From Gemmatimonadota bacterium (GTDB lineage: Bacteria; Gemmatimonadota; Gemmatimonadetes; Gemmatimonadales; Gemmatimonadaceae), in contig JAJTGR010000076.1 in NCBI GenBank assembly GCA_021299375.1, positions 1 through 39,879 on the forward strand: a stretch of DNA of 39,879 nt, given 5' to 3'. Shown here one piece after another: positions 1 to 6,304 of this stretch. A program made the position numbers and the translations under genes. Each line of letters opens with the position of its first letter. The stretch's first letter is position 1. The notes below the pieces were generated by a model. The model worked only from the letters and a program-made list of their open reading frames with translations. It was not told the origin of the DNA and made no database searches.

Positions 1-638
1 TACTTCTTCGGCGCCGGGATGCGCGCCCGGAAGAACCGGCTCATGAACGTCGTGGGCATGATGCCGGCCTCGCGGGCGAACATGCGCACCGTGGTCAGCG
101 TGCGCGGCACCGTGAAGAGCATGTCGAAGAAGCGCAGGCATTCGGGCACCGCTCCCGCGAGATCCTGGCGCAATCGCTGTCGGGCAATCGTCTCGATGCT
201 CTCGGGATCATCCTGCGCGACGACCTCCCGCAGATCGCGCCACCCAGCCGGCTGGCGGGCATCGACCAGCCTACGTACGCCGTGTTGCCCGAGGGCCAGC
301 ACGGCCTGTGACGCGCGTGTCGTTTCCATGGCCGTCAGCAGCGCGACCGATGGCACCTGCGGAAACTCGCGTACCATGCGCGCCACCGTGCCGGCGTGCT
401 GCTGCTGATAGCAGGCAACGGACACGATCACCGCCGAGACCGGATGTGCCCGCAGGTCGTGCAGGACGTCGTCCAACGTGTCGCGATGTCGGGTCGTCCA
501 GCACCCCTTGCCTGCCACCTCGACCCGTTCCCGTTCCGCCGGCGTCACGAAGGTGAGCACGGACTTCGCTGCCGGTTCGGCCATGGGGTGGGGGGAGTGC
601 TTCGCGCGATGCCACGCTGGGGATCTCGGGCCAGTCAT
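1..638 (-). CDS. AraC-type helix-turn-helix regulator, truncated by the window edge
   Basis: Reading the minus strand from 638 gives an open frame of 212 codons that runs off the window, so the C-terminus is missing. The start at 638 is chosen because AGGAGG (645-650 on the plus strand as CCTCCT) lies 6 bases upstream; a second in-frame ATG at 584 has no such site. The N-terminal two thirds look like a receiver-like or sensory domain of unclear family (it contains the run VSAVIVSVACYQQQ). The last visible residues, REAGIMPTTFMSRFFRA, match the first helix-turn-helix of AraC/XylS DNA-binding domains. It probably acts as a cytoplasmic transcription regulator. It is transcribed away from rnpB, with about 245 bases between them in which I see no other gene. 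The ligand and targets cannot be deduced. Confidence 0.7.
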   Translation of the reverse strand, partial: MTGPRSPAWHRAKHSPHPMAEPAAKSVLTFVTPAERERVEVAGKGCWTTRHRDTLDDVLHDLRAHPVSAVIVSVACYQQQHAGTVARMVREFPQVPSVALLTAMETTRASQAVLALGQHGVRRLVDARQPAGWRDLREVVAQDDPESIETIARQRLRQDLAGAVPECLRFFDMLFTVPRTLTTVRMFAREAGIMPTTFMSRFFRARIPAPKK

Positions 639-883
639 CAGGCGCCTCCTCGACGATGTCGTGCTGCCATCCGGATGTGCACGGGCCACGCGAGCATGTC
701 GCGGCTCTCGCCGCTGCCGCCGGTGGTGCGCTCCGGAACCGTGGGTCGACGCTCGGACGGCACGTCAGCACCCCGTCACTGGTGCGCGTGCTTTTTGGTG
801 GCCCATCACAGGGCCGTTCGGCACATGGCGGCGTGGACGCCGCGTCGTGGTGCCCGGACGCCGCTATATTGCGAGCACACGGA

Positions 884-1310
884 TGTCACCGGCCGGACGG
901 TCGCGAAATGGCGGAACGGGCCTTCACGGTCACGCCGTCGTTCCGAGGAAAGTCCGGGCTCCACAGGGCAGATCGCCAGGTAACCCCTGGGCGCATGCGG
1001 CGTGAGCGGCATGCGACGGACAGTGCAACAGAAAGCAAACCGCCACTGCGGAAACGCGGGGGTAAGGGTGAAAGGGTGGGGTAAGAGCCCACCGCGCGTC
1101 CGGCAACGGGCGTGGCACGGTAAACCCCGGTCGGAGCAAGGCCAAATAGGCGGTGAGAGACGGCCCGTCTCGACAGCGGTGCCAAGCCTTCGGGCGACGC
1201 ATCGAACCGCGGGTAGGCTGCTGGAGCGTGCCGGTGACGGCACGCCGAGAGGAATGACCGTCCGGTGCACCCCGGTGTACCGACAGAACCCGGCTTACAG
1301 GCCGGTGGCA
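884..1310 (+). ncRNA. rnpB: RNase P RNA (bacterial class A)
   Basis: This is the catalytic RNA that removes 5' leaders from tRNA precursors together with the RnpA protein. The universally conserved blocks appear in order: GAGGAAAGTCCGGGCTCC from 945, CAACAGAAAGCAAACCGCC near 1026, the stretch ACGGTAAACCCCGGTCGGAG of the CCA-binding L15 region followed by CAAGGCCAAATAGG, then GGAATGACCGTCC at 1251 and ACAGAACCCGGCTTA near 1283. The two ends pair as the P1 helix: 884-894 with 1300-1310, eleven pairs including one G-U. A TATATT at 865-870 could be the -10 box; I see no good -35. No protein gene is supported here although several open frames cross it. The exact ends are set from P1 and may be off by a few bases. 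Confidence 0.95.
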
Positions 1311-1399
1311 TGCGTGTGGTGGTCTCCGATCGGACGCCGGGCGTCCCGAGGCGACCATCGGTCGGAGAGTCGATGGCAGGGCCCCTCGTCGGGAGTCGG

Positions 1400-2290
1400 A
1401 TGACAGCTGGAGCGTTCACACGTCGGGGCATGCCCATCGCGCTGGCATGGCTGGTGCTGGCCGGCGCCTGCCGTGGGACGGTCACGCCCGCCGCGGTGCC
1501 CTCACCGTCGGGGCCCACCGCCCCCCCGCCGCCGGCCGTGGCCGCTGTCCGGCGCACCGCCCTGCCGGCCAACATTCCCGGCGCGTCCTGGATCGTGACC
1601 TCGGCCGCCCGGCTCCGGGTGAACGGCGTCGCCGACGAGCAGCGCGTGGAGAGCCAGGCGCGTGTGTCCTGGACATTCGACCGCCACCCGTCGGGGTCGG
1701 CCAGAGCCACGGGGCAGGTCGATGCCTTCTCCGTACGCTCGAGCCTCGATTCCGGCCGAACCGGCGCGGCTCCGCCAGCCGCGCGCCTCCTGCTCGACGG
1801 ACTCCTCGACAGCGCCGTAGTCCGGGTGGTGACGCGACCACCGCAGGCCAACGAATGCGACCGGTACGAGTCGAGTGCCGCCGCCCTCGCCCGCGAGCTG
1901 CTGGTTCGAGTCCCGGACGGTTTTCAGGTGGGCGACCGATGGCGTGACAGCACCGTGTCGCTCGTCTGTCGGTCTGGTGTGCCGATTACGGTGTACACCA
2001 CCATCATCTCCCGCGTGGAGCGTCTGACGGACGAGGTCCTCGTCGTGCGCCGCGAGATCCAGTCGACGCTGGACGGCAGGGGCGGATCGGCCTTCCGGAG
2101 CCTCGAACTGGTCGGGACAGGGTCAGGGGAGCAGCGGGTGGAGATCAACGCCCAGACGGGCATCCTGGAGCGATTGGTAGGCACCAGCACGCTCACGCTG
2201 AAGGTGACTGAACGTACCCCGTCGCTTCCGCCGCGTACGCAGGACGTGGTGCAGCGGGTGGAGCTCAAGGCGGAGCGGGTCACACGGTAG
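1400..2290 (+). CDS. Predicted lipoprotein of unknown function
   Basis: The protein has 296 residues with a type II signal peptide: basic n-region (TRR), hydrophobic core and a lipobox ending LAGAC near residue 24, so it should be lipid-anchored after cleavage. A proline/alanine-rich linker follows, then a mixed beta-rich domain of about 220 residues that I do not recognise. The frame stays open upstream into rnpB. ATG 1400 has GGGAG just upstream and gives a normal-length signal peptide. ATG 1373 (GGAG at 1364) and ATG 1430 are alternatives. It ends facing dnaN, with a long hairpin between the two. No neighbour gives a hint to its job. Confidence 0.7.
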   Translation: MTAGAFTRRGMPIALAWLVLAGACRGTVTPAAVPSPSGPTAPPPPAVAAVRRTALPANIPGASWIVTSAARLRVNGVADEQRVESQARVSWTFDRHPSGSARATGQVDAFSVRSSLDSGRTGAAPPAARLLLDGLLDSAVVRVVTRPPQANECDRYESSAAALARELLVRVPDGFQVGDRWRDSTVSLVCRSGVPITVYTTIISRVERLTDEVLVVRREIQSTLDGRGGSAFRSLELVGTGSGEQRVEINAQTGILERLVGTSTLTLKVTERTPSLPPRTQDVVQRVELKAERVTR

Positions 2291-2322
2291 CGCTCGGCAC
2301 CACGCACGCCGACGGGACGGAG

Positions 2323-2434
2323 GGCGAAACAGCCCACACGGAGGCCACCGAGCACAGAGAGGGCACGAAGCGGCGTGTTTCCGCCGTCCTCCGTGCCCTC
2401 ACTGTCCTTTGTGCTCTCCGTGTGGGCTGTCGCC
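2323..2434. repeat. Long imperfect intergenic hairpin between convergent genes
   Basis: A nested inverted repeat of about 112 bases fills the gap between the lipoprotein and dnaN. The outer arms ACAGCCCACACGGAG (2329-2343) and its exact complement (2416-2430) pair over 15 bp, extended by GGCG/CGCC. An inner arm GAGGGCACG (2359-2367) pairs with 2392-2400, and CGGCG (2371-2375) with 2382-2386. It sits where a bidirectional terminator would be but has no T-run. The arm text (CACGGAG, GAGCACAGAG, GGGCACG) is internally repetitive. Confidence 0.8.
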
Positions 2435-2461
2435 ATTGCGCCGCCCACGCGATCGGCGAAC

Positions 2462-3574
2462 TCAGTCCATCAGCCGCAGCGGCATGACCAGGCAGAGGTA
2501 CTTGGCCGAGTCGTCCCAGCCCTCGGGCTCGATGGTGGCCGCCCGCTCCGGCGCTTTGAAGGTCAGGCGCACCTGTTCGGTGGGCATGAAGCGGAGGATC
2601 TCGAGCAGGTAGGTGGCGTTGAAGCCGATGTCGAGCTGGTCGCCGGTGTAGTTCACCGGCAGTTCGTCGCTGGCCTCGCCCAGGTCCGGCGTGGTGACGC
2701 TGAACCTCAGCATACCGGTGTTGAACGACATCTTGATGCGATGCGTCTGGTCGGAGGCGATGACGCTCATGCGCTTGAGGGCGCTGGTGAGCGCCGCCTT
2801 GTCGGCCAGGGCGTAGCGATCATTGTCCTTGGGAATGACCTGCTCGTAGTTCGGGTACGGGCCTTCGACCAGGCGCGTGTAGACGGACGTGAACGGCGAG
2901 CGAAAGCCGAGGTGGTTGTCACCGCGGGCAATCTCGAGCTCCTCTTCGGCCGGAAAGAGCCGGCGGATCTGCTCGAGCGCCTTGGGCGGCACGATGAGGT
3001 CGCCCGGCGGCGCGCTGCTGGCGTCGACCGGCACCTCCATCTTGGCCAGGCGATGGCCGTTGGTGGCCACCATGCGCATGCGTTCTTCTCGCAATTCCCA
3101 CAGCACCCCGTTGAGAATGGGGCGTGACTCCTCGGTGCTGACGGCGAAGGCGGTGTGCGAAATGAGCTTCTGCAACTCTCCCGATTTCACCCGCCACGAA
3201 TCGTTGAAGCGCACCGTGGGGAACGTCGGGAACTCGTCACGCGGCAAGCCGAGCAGCTTGAACTTGGACCGTCCGCACTCAAGCATCACGCGCTGCTCTC
3301 CGCTGGCCGACATCTTGACCGGGGAGGGCGGGAGCTCGCGGGCAATTTCGCTGAGCTTCTTGGCGGGAATGGTGATCGCCCCCGGCGTTTCGACGTCAGC
3401 GCTGACCTCCGTGCTGACGGCGATGTCGAGATCCGTGGCGGAGAAGCGGATTCCCCGGTCGGTGGTCTCGACCAGCAAGTTCGCCAGCACGGGCAAGGTA
3501 GTCTTGGCCGGGACGGCAGCGGTGACGGCCAGGAGGCCTTCCTGCAGCTTCTCGCGCGAGATGGTGAACTTCAT
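2462..3574 (-). CDS. dnaN: DNA polymerase III subunit beta (sliding clamp)
   Basis: This is the ring-shaped homodimeric clamp that tethers DNA polymerase III and other replication and repair enzymes to DNA. The 370 residues match the normal family length and run through three clamp folds, from MKFTISREKLQEGL at the start to the hallmark C-terminal MPLRLMD (family consensus MPMR). The frame begins with ATG at 3574. It follows dnaA in the same direction after a 222-base spacer that carries DnaA-box-like sites and an AT-rich element, so it may be transcribed from that spacer or by read-through from dnaA. It converges on the lipoprotein gene. Family assignment is secure. Confidence 0.97.
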   Translation of the reverse strand: MKFTISREKLQEGLLAVTAAVPAKTTLPVLANLLVETTDRGIRFSATDLDIAVSTEVSADVETPGAITIPAKKLSEIARELPPSPVKMSASGEQRVMLECGRSKFKLLGLPRDEFPTFPTVRFNDSWRVKSGELQKLISHTAFAVSTEESRPILNGVLWELREERMRMVATNGHRLAKMEVPVDASSAPPGDLIVPPKALEQIRRLFPAEEELEIARGDNHLGFRSPFTSVYTRLVEGPYPNYEQVIPKDNDRYALADKAALTSALKRMSVIASDQTHRIKMSFNTGMLRFSVTTPDLGEASDELPVNYTGDQLDIGFNATYLLEILRFMPTEQVRLTFKAPERAATIEPEGWDDSAKYLCLVMPLRLMD

Positions 3575-3796
3575 GCCCGTTGGTGTGGATGGACTGCTGT
3601 TAAGAGAACTCTTAGAGAAAAAACAGGTAGTAACAGCAGGGCGTGTGGGCTTGTCTACAAACGCCGTAAACTATGGGTGTGGAACCACTTTCGCCATCAC
3701 TTCTCATGTGAACTGCCTGTGGGCAGGCGGGTTCACTCCCCGGTGTTGCACAGGGGTGGGGCTTCGTGGTGTGGATTGCTGGGGGGTGCCGGGGAT
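3575..3796. other. dnaA-dnaN spacer: candidate oriC unwinding region
   Basis: This non-coding 222-base spacer has four sites resembling DnaA boxes, all in one orientation with core TGTGG: TGTGGATGG (3584), TGTGGGCTT (3644), TGTGGAACC (3678) and TGTGGATTG (3770). Next to them lies the most AT-rich stretch of the area, 3600-3630, containing the palindrome TAAGAGAACTCTTA (3601-3614) and AAAAAA. This stretch is enclosed by a 9-bp inverted repeat, CTGCTGTTA (3594-3602) and TAACAGCAG (3631-3639). Read from dnaA toward dnaN, the order is GC-rich block, CTG-CTG-TTA-CTA, then AT-rich. That resembles the GC-cluster plus DnaA-trio layout of the Bacillus basal unwinding system. The role is inferred, not shown. 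Confidence 0.55.
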
Positions 3797-5215
3797 TCAC
3801 GTCCCCAGTTGACCGGTTGTCCTCAGGGTTTCCAACATGCCCCGGACCTTCAGCACGCGCTCACTGAATCCTGGTTCCGCGGCAGTGTCTTCGGCCACCC
3901 GATCAAGGGAATGAATGACCGTGGAATGGTCGCGCCCACCGAAGGCGTTGCCGATTTCCACCAGCTGGAGCGCCAGGAGCTCGCGGCAGAGATACATGGC
4001 CACCTGGCGGGGCACGGTGAGCTGCTTGGTGCGCGTCTTGGAGCGCAGCCCATCGGGGGTGACCCCCCATTCGCGCGCCACGACCTGCTGGATGGTGGCC
4101 ACGGTGATGGCCGTGGGTGGGACATCGGGGAAGTCGGAGGCGGACGCCCCCCGCAGCTTGTCGCGCAGCGCTTCGCGCGCCAGGTCGACGGAGATATCGC
4201 GGTGCTTGAGGGAGGCGTAGGCGAGCAGCTTGATGATGGAGCCCTCGAGCTCGCGCACCGACGACTTCACGTGCTGGGCGATGAACTCGATGACCTCGTC
4301 GGGGATGGTGAGCTCGAGGTGGTCGAGGCTCGCCTTTTTCTTGAGGATGGCGATGCGATGCTCGAGGTCGGGGGCGTCGATGTTGGCGACCATGCCCCAC
4401 TCGAAGCGGGAGACGAGGCGGGACTCGAGGCCGGGGATCTCGCGGGGCGGGCGATCGGAGTTGAGCACGATCTGCCGGCCGGCTTCATAGATGGCGTTGA
4501 AGGTGTGGAAGAATTCTTCCTGTGTGGATTCCTTCCCCTTCAGGAACTGCACATCGTCGACCAGGAGCAGATCGATCTCCCGGAACCGCCGGCGGAAGTC
4601 GCCCATCTGGCCGGTCTGGATGGCGCTGACGAACTCGTTGGTGAACTGCTCGGTGCCGACGTAGGCGAGGCGCAGCGTGGGGGTGCGGCGGAGCAGTTCG
4701 TGGGCGATGCCCTGCATGAGGTGGGTCTTGCCCAGCCCGGTCTCGCCGTAGATGAAGAGCGGGTTGTACACCTTGCCCGGCGCCTGGGCCGCGGCCTGGG
4801 CGGCGGCGGCGGCCACGTCGTTGGACTTGCCGATGACGAACTGATCGAAGGTGTAGCGCGGGTTGAGTGGCGTGGAGATGCGCGTCTGCTGCTTTGATGG
4901 CGGCGCCACAATGGGCGCCGGCGGCGGGGCCACGAACATGTCCATCTGCACCCGCCCCACCCGCTCCTCGTGCACCTTGAAGCGCACCTTCATGGGGTGG
5001 CCGAGGGCCACCGGCGCGAACGAGGTCAGCAGGTCGGCGTGCTTGGAGTCGTTCCAGTCGGCCGAAAACTGGTCCGGGGCGCCCACCAGCAGCGTGTCGC
5101 CTTCGACGGCCAGGGCATCGATGGGCTCGAGCCAGGTGCGGTACGTCTGCTCGGGCAGCACCTGGCGCGCCCGCTGGCGCAGGCGGTCCCAGATTTCAGC
5201 AGGCGAAAGCGACAT
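3797..5215 (-). CDS. dnaA: Chromosomal replication initiator protein DnaA
   Basis: DnaA binds 9-mer boxes at oriC, forms an ATP-dependent filament and melts the origin. The 472 residues show all four domains. Domain I (about 1-85) begins with AEIWDRLRQRARQ; a proline-rich linker follows. The AAA+ domain has Walker A GETGLGKTHL and Walker B LLLVDDVQF, and the C-terminal DNA-binding domain carries the signature GGRDHSTVIH. The start at 5215 has only a weak upstream GAG. A promoter-like TTGACT / TACCTT pair lies about 40-70 bases upstream with a perfect DnaA box in its spacer, which suggests autoregulation. It is divergent from rpmH and followed by dnaN. Confidence 0.98.
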   Translation of the reverse strand: MSLSPAEIWDRLRQRARQVLPEQTYRTWLEPIDALAVEGDTLLVGAPDQFSADWNDSKHADLLTSFAPVALGHPMKVRFKVHEERVGRVQMDMFVAPPPAPIVAPPSKQQTRISTPLNPRYTFDQFVIGKSNDVAAAAAQAAAQAPGKVYNPLFIYGETGLGKTHLMQGIAHELLRRTPTLRLAYVGTEQFTNEFVSAIQTGQMGDFRRRFREIDLLLVDDVQFLKGKESTQEEFFHTFNAIYEAGRQIVLNSDRPPREIPGLESRLVSRFEWGMVANIDAPDLEHRIAILKKKASLDHLELTIPDEVIEFIAQHVKSSVRELEGSIIKLLAYASLKHRDISVDLAREALRDKLRGASASDFPDVPPTAITVATIQQVVAREWGVTPDGLRSKTRTKQLTVPRQVAMYLCRELLALQLVEIGNAFGGRDHSTVIHSLDRVAEDTAAEPGFSERVLKVRGMLETLRTTGQLGT

Positions 5216-5258
5216 GATAGCTCAAGCGGTGGCGAACGGACGCGGCGGGGGGGCGGCG

Positions 5259-5288
5259 AAGGTACCCGGTCTGCTGTGGATAAGTCAA
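5259..5288 (-). promoter_or_regulatory. Putative dnaA promoter overlapping a DnaA box
   Basis: On the minus strand TTGACT (5288-5283) and TACCTT (5264-5259) are separated by 18 bases, a plausible sigma70 pair. The perfect DnaA box TTATCCACA (5283-5275) fills half of the spacer, so DnaA binding would block RNA polymerase. This geometry fits DnaA autorepression, known in several bacteria; here it is inferred from spacing alone. Confidence 0.5.
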
Positions 5289-5415
5289 TCCGGTCCGGAG
5301 ATGTGAGTTGCCGAGTCCTGGCGCCCAGGCGCCCGGCCGCATACGTGTGGGCAAGCAAGTGTGGGCGCGGCGCGTCAACTCGTTGTCACGCGACACTTTG
5401 GACTCCATCCGCCCC

Positions 5416-5445
5416 TTGACCGGCCCCCCTGAGTCCGGGTATGTT
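5416..5445 (+). promoter_or_regulatory. Putative rpmH operon promoter
   Basis: TTGACC (5416-5421) and TATGTT (5440-5445) lie 18 bases apart, about 50 bases upstream of the rpmH start. The -35 is 5 of 6 consensus. It is the best sigma70-like pair in the spacer and would drive rpmH-rnpA-yidD-yidC-mnmE. Confidence 0.6.
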
Positions 5446-5493
5446 GTGGGGCTAGTCCGCACTTACAGTTCATCCGATTTCATCGAGCCAGAT

Positions 5494-5658
5494 ATGGGCA
5501 AGCCCACCTATCGTCCGCGCAACACGCGTCGCATTCGCAAGCACGGCTTCCGTGCGCGCATGGAGACGAAGTGGGGCCGTGAAACCCTTGCTCGCCGCCG
5601 CCGCAAGGGGCGCAAGCAGCTGACCGTCAAGCTCCCGTCGAAGTACGCGGGCGCCTGA
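5494..5658 (+). CDS. rpmH: 50S ribosomal protein L34
   Basis: A 54-residue, very basic ribosomal protein of the large subunit. The sequence [19 protein letters not shown] followed by [21 protein letters not shown] is the L34 signature (the family usually reads TYQPSxxRRxRxHGFRxRM). The frame is open upstream to 5308, but only the ATG at 5494 gives the conserved N-terminus. The last residues KYAGA extend slightly past the usual end. It is the first gene of the cluster diverging from dnaA and overlaps the possible upstream extension of rnpA. Confidence 0.95.
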   Translation: MGKPTYRPRNTRRIRKHGFRARMETKWGRETLARRRRKGRKQLTVKLPSKYAGA

Positions 5659-5734
5659 GTCCCGGGCGTTCCCGCGCCAGCAGCGACTGACGCGCGGGTC
5701 CGAGCTCGAACGAGTCCGTCACGAAGGGAAGCGA

Positions 5735-6007
5735 GTGCGCACCGCGTCACTGGACGTGCGTGCCGTCGCTTCCCTTCATGCGTTCCCCCGCGTGGGGTTC
5801 GTCGTGCCGCGCTACAAGCACTCGGCGGTCGATCGCAACCGCCTGAAACGGCGGCTTCGCGAGCTCGTACGACTGCACATGCTCGACCGTCTGCAGGCTG
5901 CCCGCGACCCACTCGATGTGGTCATCCGGGCCTTCCCCTCGGCGTACGGCCGCGACTTCGCGGCACTGGACGCCGAGCTTGAGCAAGTGCTCCGGCGCCT
6001 GACCTGA
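5735..6007 (+). CDS. rnpA: Ribonuclease P protein component
   Basis: This protein binds the RNase P RNA (rnpB at 884-1310) and helps it recognise precursor tRNA leaders. The family RNR motif region is clear: [25 protein letters not shown]. From GTG 5735 the protein has 90 residues, shorter than the usual 110-120, and it lacks the first helix. The missing part is present upstream in frame: [23 protein letters not shown] is coded by about 5669-5734, and the frame is open back to 5624, inside rpmH. No ATG, GTG or TTG occurs in that extension; only CTG 5687 could serve. GTG 5735 has AAGG 7 bases upstream. The true start is therefore doubtful. The identity of the family is not. Confidence 0.9.
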   Translation: MRTASLDVRAVASLHAFPRVGFVVPRYKHSAVDRNRLKRRLRELVRLHMLDRLQAARDPLDVVIRAFPSAYGRDFAALDAELEQVLRRLT

Positions 6008-6017
6008 GGCAGCCCGC

Positions 6018-6260
6018 ATGACCACGCCACCGCACGGCCTGTCCCGTTGGCCCCGTCTCGCGCTCATCCTGCTCGTCCGGGGGTACCAGCTCACGCTCTC
6101 ACCCATCTTCGGGGGCGCCTGCCGGTATTATCCTTCGTGCTCCGCGTACGCGATTGAGGCCCTGGACAAGCACGGCGCGTGGCGCGGTGGATGGTTGGCG
6201 TTGCGCCGCATCGGCCGCTGCCACCCGTTCCGCCCAGGCGGCTTCGATCCGGTGCCCTGA
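6018..6260 (+). CDS. yidD: Membrane protein insertion efficiency factor YidD
   Basis: An 80-residue protein of the YidD family, an inner-membrane-associated helper of YidC-dependent insertion. It has an amphipathic/hydrophobic N-terminal segment ([17 protein letters not shown]) and the family motif [14 protein letters not shown], then a C-terminal [15 protein letters not shown]. The length is normal. It starts 10 bases after rnpA and is followed by yidC after 44 bases, the usual gene order, so co-transcription is very likely. Confidence 0.93.
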   Translation: MTTPPHGLSRWPRLALILLVRGYQLTLSPIFGGACRYYPSCSAYAIEALDKHGAWRGGWLALRRIGRCHPFRPGGFDPVP

Positions 6261-6304
6261 TTTCGCGCTGATCCGGCGCTCCCTCGCGCTTCCCTTTTCT
6301 TGCC

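Larger units (their letters stand above)
5216..5493. other. dnaA-rpmH divergent spacer: candidate oriC DnaA-box cluster
   Basis: This 278-base non-coding stretch between the divergent dnaA and rpmH genes is the commonest place for oriC. It carries one perfect DnaA box, TGTGGATAA at 5275-5283, and two relaxed ones in the same orientation, TGTGGGCAA (5346-5354) and TGTGGGCGC (5360-5368). Both divergent promoters also map here. I see no long AT-rich tract, so the unwinding site may be in the dnaA-dnaN spacer, making the origin bipartite. Confidence 0.55.

Noticed and set aside
886..1851. Protein frames across the rnpB region, both strands
   Set aside because: The RNase P RNA explains the conserved blocks and pairing; the frames have no protein features.
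3155..4897. 580-codon open frame on the plus strand opposite dnaA/dnaN
   Set aside because: It is antisense to the secure dnaA and dnaN genes, is dominated by composition-driven residues and crosses the origin spacer. GC-rich DNA leaves such frames open.
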